Positions 1-11,315 of a stretch of 64,000 nucleotides of DNA are shown piece by piece. Position numbers and translations under genes: made by a program. Source of the stretch: Dysidea avara (taxonomy: Eukaryota; Porifera; Demospongiae; Dictyoceratida; Dysideidae); NCBI RefSeq assembly GCF_963678975.1, contig NC_089278.1, positions 9,265,479 to 9,329,478 on the forward strand, written 5' to 3'. The notes below the pieces were generated by a model. It made no database searches, was not told the origin of the DNA, and saw nothing but the letters and a program-made list of their open reading frames with translations. Each line of letters begins with the position of its first letter. The first letter of the stretch is position 1.

Positions 1-330
1 CTACCAATATTGCCTTATAAAATATTTGACTTGTGTGGCTCAACTTACTTTACTTGTAACCGTAACTGATACTGTTTATGCTACTTGGTCAAATGACATG
101 CAATTCCAATTGCCTGATTAGTTATGGGCAATTGACGATACTTCTGTTAACAGTGGCTTCTTGGGCTTCAACTGTGTAATTCATCTAGAGGCATTTATGG
201 CTCTTTTACATAGTATCTCCAGTCTGCATCTAGTTTCAAGTACACCAAAATGAACTGTATTAAACATGAAGCTGTGATATATAACAGAGTACATTTAAAG
301 TTAACCTTGTGTAAAATGTTTTCCTGCTAG
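1..330. other. intron or 5' flank of the first gene; nothing identified
   Basis: A+T-rich sequence with stops in all frames. It ends in a plausible acceptor (tttcctgctag) feeding the exon at 331. No separate gene or repeat is supported. Confidence 0.4.
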
Positions 331-1389
331 GTATGCAAGCCTTCTGGTGCCAAGAAACAGAACCCAACATACTCATATCGATCATGTTTCTCACTTCTCA
401 ACACCGTTTGTATCCAGTGTGATTCACTGAAAAGTGAGTTATTATATTGTGTACTTAGTAACGCTGGCAATATTTCATGATTCATTAATGTACAGAGTAC
501 AAGCATGGTGTCCAACTGATATCAACATTGGATAACAAGAAATTGATCACTTGCAGTTGTGACAATATTGTCAATCAAACACAACTACTGAAAAAACTGA
601 ATGAGTCCATTCAAGAGGTAAATAATATTTGTTGCACTTATGCTCAATCAAGCTGTGTAGTGTATACGTGTGTGTGGGTGCGTGCATGCACATGTGTGTG
701 CATCTGCCTATTAGCAATATGAATTTACTTTCTACTTATAACTTACCCAGCATCTTGATTTTTGACAGGTAAGCGACTTAGAAAAGCTGCGCATTGCCAC
801 GCAGAGCCAGCCAAGTAACAGAAGAACAAGCATTGGTGCCAAGGAGAGACAAAGTAATCGGAAAGTCAGTGGTCCCATCACCATTGCAAATGAAGAACAC
901 GAATTATCATCAGATGCCATGGTGATCAGTAGATGTAAGAATATACCACATGTTTCATTCACTGTGGTAACATTACTACTCTAATACAGCGAACACCTTG
1001 GTGAAGAGTGGCAGTTTCCATGCCCTGTCAGATATTGATGTATGTAAGATGTCAAGGTACCATTTGGTGTTATCTTAACATGTCATGTACTGTGTGTAGG
1101 AGAGTGATTCATTGTCAGATTGCACAATAGCCAGTTCCCCACGTTCACCTCTCTGCAACAGTGCTTCTGTGGATGGAGGGACTCATGGTAATCATAATTT
1201 CTCGCCTGTTGGCCGTCAACCACAGCGCACTAAAACACCACCAAAATCACAAAGATACTCTGTTAATAATAACCCTGTAGAGAGGTCAGACAGCAGCAGC
1301 AATTTGAAACTATCTGGCTCTCCAAAGACTGGTACTGGCTTTCTTCGCAAACTCAAGGGCAAGTCAGGAACTTACTCAGTACACACCTA
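331..1389 (+). CDS. 3' part of an unrecognised Ser-rich protein gene
   Basis: Four or more spliced coding exons are visible: about 331-433, 496-618, 769-933, 988-1040 and 1100-1389, ending at TAA 1387-1389. The first visible exon encodes a Cys-containing segment (CKPSGAKKQNPTYSYRSC), the second a stretch with a short leucine-rich helix (QLLKKLNESIQE), and the rest a low-complexity tail rich in Ser, Arg, Asn and Thr (SDCTIASSPRSPLCN; FLRKLKGKSGTYSVHT at the C-terminus). Introns start GTAA/GTGAG and end TAG/CAG. The 5' end lies left of the window. I do not recognise the family; the tail looks like a disordered, phosphorylatable C-terminus of a cytosolic protein, but that is inference. Its stop codon is about 190 bases upstream of the next gene on the same strand. 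Confidence 0.6.
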
Positions 1390-1579
1390 ACACTTACATG
1401 CAATAGAGTATAATTTTTTTTTATTCTCACACTCGTTCACTTGCACGTGCAAATTTTATTGGAGTTTTTTATTTTTATTGATATACCCATGTCCTTGTAT
1501 TTGAATATGTTCACGCGATACGGGTGTGTTTTCGCAGCGCTGTTTACAAGTTGAAAGGTGCCAACAGAGTTGGGTTGAG

Positions 1580-4500
1580 ATGCAGCCAAGTCGTAACGAG
1601 GCTTCAAAGGCTTTAGCCTTGGACATAATGTTGAGGACTTTCATGAACTCAACCGAGTTTCAGAATTTGAAGTTCAAAAACTGGGAATCAATTGCTAAGT
1701 TGATTCCAGGGACAACCGCTAAACAGGTGAAAAAGATAACAAATAGGCGCGATTATTGGTTAATTGTTTATATGCTGTCGTGATGGGCACCATTTAAAAT
1801 CGTGTGATAAATTCGTTGGTTACACAGTGTTCACACCGCTGGGAAGAGCTGAAAGCCTGTGGGGGCAGCGTAACTGGCGATTACTCTGGTCTGACCGCGC
1901 TGGGAAGGCCTCTGTCTTCATCTCACAGTTCAAGCCTGGCTCACAAACCACCTAGAGGAGCTGGAAACATGGAACAGAGAAGTTTGAAGACCAGTACAAG
2001 TAGTGTACTCACAAGTGAACCACAGTCTTATCAGTCGAGAATGCACCGGAGCAAAAGTGACATTGGGTTCCGGCTGCAACCCTCTCAGGTGCAGCAAACA
2101 GTACATAGGTGAGTATAGTACTGCTAATGTGAAGAACTACATATACTTGTGCACAGTGCTGCATGCCCTCCAGACACCAACTTTTAAGGGTTGAAGTTGT
2201 ACACCTGGTAGTTGTAGCTAATAGTAATCAAGATATACTTTGCATTGATACGCATGTGATTATATTGGTCTACTATATGTACAGGGAGATGGGCCAAGCT
2301 GTGGACGTGAGCATGGATGCAAAGCACGAGGAAAAGGAACAACTACCTAAGGCAACTCTTGTGTAAGACTTTGAATATATAGTAAACTTTTTAACTTTGT
2401 GTTTAGTAAAAGTGTGAATGGTGTGGATGGTCCCAGCATTGTTGTCCATGTATGTGATGAGGCAAAGAATGGTGAGTTGTGTTTGTTGTGTAAGTGATAA
2501 ATGTTACATGAATGACTGCACTATCCTACATACTGATTGTATTGAACTTTGTGAACTTAGACTTTGACTTGTGTAATGCCTGATTTAGAAATCACTAAAA
2601 GTTCTTCATACGGAGGTGGAGGGTAGTCAGGGTACTTAGGCTAGAATATGCTGAGATTGTAGTTTGGCTTTAACTGAAGCCACTTTTGCTAAATCAAAAC
2701 TTTAGTTTCAAGTACGATATATAGCTATTTTGCAATAGCTATTTTGCAAAAGTATTCAAAATGACTGTTTAATTAGAATATGTTTAGCACTTGGTAAGTG
2801 TATGTTCTATTAGAGTATTTCAGCAACCTGTGTGTTGTGTGTACGTTGTATCAATCTATTACCTGGTAATCATTTCTAGTCAAGAAAGACTTCATGTGCC
2901 CCAGAGACTTGCTGGTTAAAGAGATGTACTATTTTGCTGACTACCTATCCTCTGGTACTCATCATTATGATGATGTGGACATTTCAGTACATTGTGATAT
3001 TGGCATCTTTGATTGGCTGATGCAGTATGTGAAACGTGGCTTGTTGGAGGATACTGCTGGCAATTTTGTCAGTGAACCTCTCAAGAAACCTTCTTTCAGT
3101 AAGTGTGTGTGTATATGTACATGCAAAAGTATATAATAGTAACCAAAATTATCAAATGGCATATTGCCCCGTGATTAATTATTGCAAAGAGTAACATGGA
3201 TGTTTCAGTAATGATTTGTTTATGGTGCCAATAATGGTACTGAGTTTATTCCAATTCGGCCATTAAACTAAGTGAAAACACGATACCATGTAGCGAAATG
3301 GCTAATGTTAGAGTTTTGGCACTGCCAAACAGATCCCGGAAGGCATGGCAACACGCTTGTTTGTTTCACTAGTCACTACTTTCAAAAGTAAGCTGGGCAA
3401 TAATAAATTTCTGGTGTCTTGATAATGCTACTTATTATCTTGATTATCACGCGATACTTGCATAAAGTATATTCACTTAGTAAATTTACTCTTAAGCCAT
3501 AATGGAAACCTCCATCAAGAACACTACCTGAAAATTGTCATAAGAAAATGGTGATACATGACTGTTATTCATGTATTGAAGATATATTCTTGTAGTATGC
3601 AGAAACTTACTATTATCATGTTAATGAAACTACCATGATAACGATAAATTGATATCTTTCACAATAATCTTATTATCTGAATTATCACACAGCCCTAAGC
3701 TGGGGTTATCTTGGGTCTTTCCTTGTCCAACAACTGTTCAATAGTTGGTTGAACATCATAAAAGGTTGGTGTATAAAGACCCATTGCCATGTATGCATTT
3801 CATATTACCATTTTGCGTAAGTGAGCAATTACTGAAATATCCATGTTACTCTCTATGCAATTGTTGATTACAGGGCAATAATTATTATTATATTGATACT
3901 CTTTGTTGCTATTGATTATAGGGAAGTATAGAGAGTGAGTGGTAGGCAGTAAAAGTTACACAGTATAGTACATAGATATGAATTCCATTCTGGGGAGGCT
4001 CCCAGGATTTCCCCCCAGATTTTAGAGGCTCTGAGGTAGTGAATATTATCGTCATGTTACAATATATGACCGTTCTATTAGAATAGTTGACTGCACTACT
4101 AGAGTATCTTGATATCAAGAGTAAATATTATTTACTCTTGCGATCATATGTTATAGGTATTGACCAATTACACCTGCCTCTATTTGTATGTGTGTGTGTG
4201 TGTTTGTGTTGTCATGTTACACATACCTTTGTACATGGTCCAGCCCTGATCTTTAGATGCGTTACAAGATAAATTGTCTAGACATTGTGGATATTTTATT
4301 AAGTCTTATGTCAAGGTTGAGGAGGGGGGTGAATTTCTTTATCCACCCTAACAAATTTCCTTTATGATGTGAATGTAGAGTTTCGTGATGAATTTTGACC
4401 CAATTAGTAGCAATTTTTCTGTCAAACATTTACACCATACGTAATACAATACGTTGTATGGCATACAAGTTGCTAGAAGCAGCAGGAGATTTAGGTAGAG

Positions 4501-7500
4501 GAGGTTGTAATAGCCAAGTGGTTTAAGTCATAGGTGGCAGTTGAATATGTTATGACAATCAGATTTATTAATGATAGCATTACCCGGAAAGCCACATCCT
4601 TCACAGCTTGGCATGGATATCACTTCTTTACACTGGCCTATATATTACCAGCTTTGAGGCTTGCTTTATATTTTTCTTATCTACGGGTGCAGTGGTAAAG
4701 AACTTTTATTGCTAGACGAAATCTTTACTTTATTTAAGGTGGTAATTGTTTTGACTTTTTCATACATTAAAAAAAAAATATTGATGACTGTTCTATTAGA
4801 ATATCTTGATCCCATCATATTACACTTGTTTGGTTTTTGCGTTGTAACTGTGCAGGATACTCTGCAGGATTTTTTTTACCACCTAAAGGTTACTGCTATG
4901 ATGGATGATGGCACAAACTTTTCAAGTTTTTCCTACAAGTGGTTTGCCCTGTGACTATGACAAATATCAATCATTTTATGTGAACAATTCTATGCAAAAC
5001 GTGGTATGTGATTTCATCTCTGTATGTGTACCAAATTTGGAGATGATTGAGTTACACATTAGTGATTTTCTAAAATACACAAAAGAACTTGCTGGATCAA
5101 TGAAACTATGGTTAAATTATACCTTTAAATGGCTGGAACAAGTTTGATGCATGGCTGTTCCAAGCAACCCCACTGCAAAATGATAAGAGCTACATATGCA
5201 TGTAAATCATGTTTTCAATAAACAAGAATTCATTGAATTTGTGAAAAGTGTTCTTCTACACACATTGAATTCTATATTAAACTTAAAATTGTTTCAAAGC
5301 ATGCATCTATTAACCTACATTGTATCTTTCCCCTGACCAAATTTCAAGCTAACAGATTTTCCCAGTCCGGAGTTATTAATCATGTGAGGAAGATCGCTTG
5401 TCACATATGTCTGCTCACACATCGATGTTTATAGCATACTGGCAAGAGTTCATAATATTATCAACTCTTATGTGCTGGCTTTCTTTGTCACACGACTATC
5501 TACTGTCTGTATCAATATTAATGTGTAAGAATGGGCTGGTTTTTATTTTTAATTATTCATTGAGTTCATGAGATATTTGATGATGCCTCATTTTGCCCCA
5601 CATGAAAATGATCATATAGACAGACAGTGACCATGTATTTGGCACAGCCCACAAGAGCATGCATGCTTTCTGGTTGTCTTATGTTTATTGTGCATGTGAG
5701 TGTTTCTCTGTTTTATTTCACAGAGCCAGGGAATGTTATCTCAATTCTGATCTCGTCAAACTTTTTGAAAATGCCTAACCTGGTATGCCCTCTACAGTTG
5801 ACCACACACTCGACACACGTATATGATTTCTGCTACAGGTTGAAGAGTGTCTGACTTATTGTCATGACCACATGTCAGAGATTGTCCAGTTACCGTGTAA
5901 CATGAGTTGTCTCAATGATGAGCTGTTGAGCAGACTAGCCAACAAGTTCACCATCATTGAATGTGAAGACCTACTTGATAAAAAAGACCGTGTTAAAAAG
6001 TAGCAGTTATTTCACTGAGACACTGGTTAATTGGTTTTTGTTTATAGCAAACTGTTTGCAAACAAAATCCAGCAGTTGTTCGAACCGACCTTTTCAACCA
6101 ACTGTTCACCAAACAATGCATCCACACTTTATCGGTAAGAATCTTCCTAGTTGAGTGTGGTCCAATGTACCCCCTGTAGCTGTCAACACTGTCACACACT
6201 ACTCACCACAGACCAGTCCAGTAAACTGCCTTGTGCCCTTGAGAGGTATAGTGTGTGTGTGTCTGATGTATGTGTGTATGTACCTGTGCTGGCCATATCA
6301 CTCAGGCTGTTTGTGGACTGTAAAGGAAAAATCAGCTTCAAGCATGAAAGGCAAGTCAATGAATATATCGTCAACCGTATATGTACCATGTGCTTTATGT
6401 ACCATGTGCTTTACACTCATAAATCCTTACATGGTGTAATAGTTCTTGACCTGTTAGTCAAAAATGTGTAGGATATTATGTGATAATTGCTCCTTCATAC
6501 TGTGATCAGCCATTTGTGGTAAACTTCCTATAGCATGCCATTGTGCCATTGTTTTCACAACAACAACAACAATGATTTTCTGTCCTATTTAGGGACCCTA
6601 GCTGGGACGTCAACAACTATTTGATATCATTAAAAGATGAAGGACTAAACTGGCGTGTCATTTTCTGGAGGCTGTGGGGAATAGTGAATGATCTGTGCTG
6701 TTCAGAGTGTGCGCAAGTGTTCCAGTGTGGCTCTCTAGCTACTTGTCCCTATCACCCTCAGTCAACCAACCTGTCTGTGGCTGGACCAACTTACTACCTT
6801 TGTTGTCGACAGTCATGCAATGCTTTTAACACTCTATCTATCTCTAAGGTGTGCAGTGTGTTTGTGGTGTGTTTGTCATCTGTTACTTGTGCCATCCAGT
6901 CAGGGTGTCGACTAAGAGACCACACTGTGAAACTTGCAGACAATAATCCTAGTGTAGCATCACAACCACCATCACTTAGTTCACACAGTGCACATCATAT
7001 CAGCAAGTTCACCACACCCGGAACTAGAGTGCGGCAGAAATCAGCTCCATCATCTATAGCCACACCCACTAATAGCTTGTGCAGGAGAAACAAGGAGGAC
7101 AGAACTAACTGTACCAAGATTGTGTATGACATTTTGATTGCTCACCGTGATGTGATTTGCAGTGAAAAGTCACAGACAGACTTGATATTCAGGAGCAACA
7201 GTATGGTCAACATTTTCCAACAGGAGTATGGGAAGACACAGTCCCGACCCAGTACTGCCAGTACAGTTAACTCAGATAGCATTACTACAACAAGTTGTCT
7301 ATCTCGTGAAACAAGTCAGTCGAGTGTGAGGAGCACACACCAACACCAGCGTAACAGGACTAAGGGCCGACGCCATCATCAAGAAGAGTGCTACTCCGAT
7401 GTGGAGGAGGATGAAGTTGGTGAGTCTTATACTAGTACTGATACAGTATGTTACACTAGTAATACTTCAGAGCTCCACTCTGTCAGCAGCCAAATGACTG

Positions 7501-7923
7501 ATGATGAAAACTGTGCCAACTGGAAGTGGGACACCTCTAAAACCAAACTGTGGAATGAAGACACACAAAGAAAACATGGTAAGCTCTGTAAATGCTTTGT
7601 AATAAACCATCAAAGTACCACTCTTACAAAGATGAAAAGATGTTGAAAGCCGTACTGAGTGCTCGACTAGCCATGGCCTCTCAACAAGGTAGTCATCCAG
7701 CTCAAAAGAAAACTTTCAACAAGAGGAAAGAAGTTGGTGTATTGTAGAATTCACGCAACAGGTGTATATACGCAACCACGTTCTTCATATGTAGGTATCT
7801 GCCAGTGGGATCTATGCCAAGCTGGAGGCTCAGTTTAGAGCATCAATGGCTGCTAGATCACAAAATGGAATGACTGTTGGTTCCAACAGAATGGCAAGAG
7901 ACAAACGTCACAGACCAATCTAA
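1580..7923 (+). CDS. SANBR: SANBR homologue (SANT and BTB domain regulator, KIAA1841)
   Basis: About 14 exons: 1580-1726, 1828-2108, 2285-2362, 2407-2471, 2880-3098, 5724-5782, 5839-5999, 6048-6134, 6180-6245, 6306-about 6380, 6593-6848, 6900-7578, 7632-7732, 7795-7923. Exons 1-2 make a SANT/Myb-like fold (WESIAKLIPGTTAKQ joined to CSHRWEELK). Exon 5 onward gives the BTB-like region (CPRDLLVKEMYYFADYL, then DVDISVHCDIGIFDWLMQYV, ISILISSNFLKMPNLVEECL, YCHDHMSEIVQLPCNMSCLN). Later parts keep family signatures such as LYRCQHCH, DPSWDVNNYLISLKDEGLNW, CSECAQVF and GIYAKLEAQF near the C-terminus. In mammals the protein binds itself through BTB and restrains immunoglobulin class switching with corepressors; here the role must be older. 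The junction between exons 10 and 11 is uncertain. It converges on the DD3-3 gene, stop to stop about 125 bases. Confidence 0.85.
2363..2879 (+). other. two short-exon introns of SANBR
   Basis: Contains exon 4 (2407-2471) and a 408-base intron. Near its end, about 2806-2820, is one copy of the dispersed TCTATTAGAGTAT motif. Nothing else was identified. Confidence 0.4.
3390..3694. mobile_element. possible short hAT-like MITE (weak)
   Basis: The left end carries AGCTGGGCAATAATAA and the right end, inverted, AGGGCTGTGTGATAAT, giving imperfect terminal inverted repeats around an A+T-rich interior with repeated TTATCTTGATTATCA-like phrases. I see no clean target-site duplication, so boundaries and class are tentative. 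Confidence 0.3.
4067..4115 (+). repeat. tandem pair of the TCTATTAGA motif
   Basis: GACCGTTCTATTAGAATAGT followed by GACTGCACTACTAGAGTATC, directly next to the palindrome at 4119-4141. Confidence 0.75.
4119..4141. repeat. short palindrome, minimal AAGAGTAAAT fold-back
   Basis: AAGAGTAAAT and its inverse ATTTACTCTT are separated by only a few bases. The same arm sequence forms the ends of the long fold-back at 20047-20360 and another minimal palindrome at 54968-54988. Confidence 0.7.
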
Positions 7924-8047
7924 TCTATGTACAAATCTAATCTGTAATTTTTACTTTAATAATCACCACAAAACTAACTGTCCAGCAGTACACATACATA
8001 CAAAACAATCTAACATTATAAATTAATTTATCAAGTCCAGTTGTCTT

Positions 8048-11019
8048 TTAGACTTTGCTGGCAAAGCTCCTGGTCACATTTGTCTTGGTGTTCTTGAAGG
8101 TTGCTTTAACCTTTTGCCACTTATCACGACGAATAACAAAGAAGATGATGACAGCACCAATTATGAGTGCCACGACAACCAGACTACCAACCAGGGCACC
8201 AATCAGGACATAGTTGGTAGGTGATCCTGATGCTACAAAGACACCATCTTCATCAGTCTGAGCAGTTGCCATTCCATTGGACACTTCTGTGTCAAGTTCT
8301 CGTGCATTCCATCCATTGGCACCACTGTAGCGGATGATATGTACATCATTTTCTTCACTAACAGACAGAGTAACACTGAACATGCCCTCTTGTTTTCCTC
8401 CCATTCTTTCGACAGTGACATATTCACTAACAGGATCATCAGGGAGATCCAAGTTTCTTCCACTCAGTTGCCTTGTAGCTGCTGGTGCTAGGTCATCCGG
8501 CCATTGCTGCATCACAAACATAGCTGGTTCAACTAGGACACCTCTTGGAACATTTACTTCATGACTGATAGCAAAAGAGAGTACACACCAATGTTACCAA
8601 ACAAATAGTCTACTTACGGTCCAACTTCTACTTTGCCTCCATTCCAGCCTATGACATTTGTAGCCACCTTCTGTCGTACGACAATTATCTTTCCTTTCTG
8701 ACTGCGGTTAGAGAAGTTGTTGTTTCGTGTGCACAGGTAATGGTAAGTTCCCAAGGCAGTCACACTCCAAGCCCCAAGGTCAAAGTAAGTCCCAGCATCA
8801 TCCAGCTCAGACATCTCTCCACCAAACTGAACTGTAAAAGAAACAAACATGGTACAATATGTTTAATAAAACCTCTTGCAACTTACCATTATCCAGCACA
8901 GCCAGGTTTTGTCTCAGGGAACGCTTGAGTCCCAAGAAGGACATGTCATCAGCATCCAGATGAGCAGGATAAGAGTTACCCCAATGTCCAAACTTCTCTC
9001 CTTCAGGTACAGGTGTGCCTTCATCATATACCTGTTCCCTTAGAAGTACAATGTTGGAACGATCAGACCCAGCCCGTCCTTGGCCATCGTTGTTGTTAGG
9101 ATTAGTATTAGATCCAGTCCACCTGTAACACAGTAGTACACATGTCCAGTATGCTACGCTTCTCCAAAACTCACTGGATGTGCACATAGTCTTCTTGGGT
9201 CAAGGTCAATCTGTTGGGAACAAAGTCGTACTCAACTCCAGGGTATGTCTGCACAATATTGCCACGTTTTCCTCGCACATTCAAATTAAATATTCTGGCA
9301 CTTGGATCTATATTCTCAGGGCGACTGCGGATGGCAAAGGTGTGTGACCTATTGTGACAGTCAGTTTATAACACACTAGAAGGCTGGCAGAAGAAAGGCA
9401 TACCTGTCCTGGAAGGTTCTGCCAAACTGAGAAGTATCAATTGCAAGACGCAAGTCGAAGTTTGCCCCTTCAAACACCTGCACTTCAGGATTATTTCTAA
9501 AGTAATAGCCACGCTGAAAAATAAACAATATCAACACAATTCTGTGAGTGAGTTGACTGTCATTACTTCTAATGCAGTAGAAGCATTAAAATTGAATCGG
9601 GAGAATACATCAAGATTGGTTCGCTGGTTGTTCAACCGAGTGTTGTTAGCTGAGCTGACACTGCCATTCCAAGCCTCATAGTCCTGAGTGGAAATGTTGT
9701 ACCTGTGGAGACATCACCTCAAACTCAGAATCAAGTGTCAGCACCAACCCCATACCTTGCTCGGAATACACAGTTCTCGTGTGGATTATTTGGAATAGTC
9801 CAGTTAAAAGTGTTAGGAAATCCTCCAATTCCATTTCCAAGGTGGTTGTCTCTGCTATAAGGAGTTTCCATACATAAAGGAGTTGGTCGTCCATTAGGTG
9901 CAAATTCCAGCCATGTTGAATTATCAGTTTCCTGCAGATATACCATTTCAACCATGAGCCAAGAAAAGCAGCTAACTTACATTGCATTCCATTTTATTGT
10001 TTGGAATGATTCCAGTTCTCCTGTTAAGATTTCGATTGATCAACTCGTTAGGCACAATGCATGCATGGCGAGACTTGACGTTGGCACTCTCTGCCTCATA
10101 GTATGGACATCTTGTGGGATCATTTGTCAGCACAGCCACATCCTACATGAAAACCAAACACTAGATAAAATTACAAGCCCCACCAATAGCGAAGTCATAT
10201 GACTATTACAACTGATTACACAATCATCAGTCATGACAAGCTATTCTTAGTGAACAAATAATCCCTTAAATGGAAGAATGAGAGTGCGCATGCAGACTTA
10301 CAATCCATGGAGTTGGGTGCCAGTATGGATAGTAGTCCCTTTCTTCAGGGCATTCATAGCCACGCCTTGTTCCACCAGGGTTCTGACGAGTGTAAATGGC
10401 TGAGGTACCGCGTAGGTTTTGGTCTGCAGTGAATAGTCCCTCATTACGACGACGCAGTCGACAATTGATGTAGTAGTCAAAAGTCTCGTGCATACCATAC
10501 CTAACAAGTATCGAGACAAACTCAAAACTATGCTATCATGTGCACACTCACTCAATGTCCTCGTTACAGTTGAAGTTCTCACAGAGCAATAGTCGGTCAG
10601 GAATGGTGCCAGTTGTGGCGCCATCTCTTATGTGGTCCGCACACATGTACTGGAAAATTATCTCGCAGTGGTTGTTGGCGTCACCACACGAATGTTGATT
10701 GGTCCATTCCACAGATAAGGTCGAGCCAGCATAGTAATACAAGCTTCCCACATTGTAGCCACCACGGTTATTGTTTTGTGAGTCAAACAGCCTGCAAAAA
10801 TTTTCAGTTAATTGATCTCCGTGTTGATCCTTCCTTACCTATTTGCGTTGTTCCTTTCTCTGTTAGCCTCATCCAAACGATTATTAGACCCCCTAAAGAA
10901 ATTGTGCAAATCTATAACTTTACAAAGGTGTTCTGGGATCGAACGTACCTTGGGTTGTGTAAATACATGTCGGCATTTGCCGCCGCCAAAATCAGCAAGA
11001 CCAGAAAAGCAACTTTCAT
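8048..11019 (-). CDS. DD3-3: DD3-3-like protein, membrane-anchored paralogue
   Basis: Twelve exons on the minus strand: 10949-11019, 10839-10892, 10552-10791, 10302-10500, 9981-10142, 9756-9931, 9567-9702, 9404-9513, 9175-9348, 8887-9122, 8618-8831, 8048-8564. It starts with a signal peptide ([16 protein letters not shown]) followed by the family hallmark [16 protein letters not shown] and [15 protein letters not shown]. Further conserved blocks include [39 protein letters not shown] and [16 protein letters not shown]. The last exon adds about 170 residues with one strong transmembrane helix ([20 protein letters not shown]) and a short basic cytoplasmic tail. Several N-glycosylation sequons are present. 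DD3-3 was first described in Dictyostelium; the molecular function is not known to me. It should be a type I surface or secretory-pathway protein. It lies head-to-head with its paralogue at 11316. Confidence 0.85.
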
Positions 11020-11315
11020 GTCTCTTCTACTTTACCTTTCTGTCTACAACGGAGATATACAATTTACGATGTGTTATTAGCAACCAATAAGCACGGTCAA
11101 CAAATACATGTCTCTTCTACTCGAGCTACCTTACATTTCTACGGAGATATACAACTGATAATATGGTAACTACGAATATGTGATTTATAGAAATACCTAT
11201 GAATTCGTGACCTTATTTGGAAAACAAATGCTATTTAAGGTAATGTCCTAATCTAGTAAATACACTCGCAGGAACTGTTTCGTTTGTTATTAGTCGGTTG
11301 AGAGTTACTTGCAAG
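11020..11315. promoter_or_regulatory. shared divergent promoter of the DD3-3 pair
   Basis: Only 296 bases separate the two start codons. A block of about 45-50 bases next to the minus-strand start (11016-11065; ATGTCTCTTCTACT to GGAGATATACAA) is repeated in the same orientation at 11107-11156. The second copy gives the minus transcript an upstream ATG with a 10-codon open frame. A TATA-like TATTTAAG lies at about 11232, roughly 80 bases before the plus-strand ATG. Confidence 0.55.

Larger units (their letters stand above)
3099..5723 (+). other. long SANBR intron with repeat debris
   Basis: A 2.6 kb intron. It holds a possible MITE at about 3390-3694, tandem copies of the TCTATTAGA motif at 4067-4115 with a small palindrome at 4119-4141, another motif copy at 4785-4810, and a short TG run near 4190. 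No coding exon is visible inside. Confidence 0.5.

Noticed and set aside
6621-7646. A single uninterrupted 341-codon exon for SANBR
   Set aside because: The stretch between ISK and GCRLRDH (6849-6899) breaks the family alignment and has donor and acceptor signals, so a 51-base intron is preferred.
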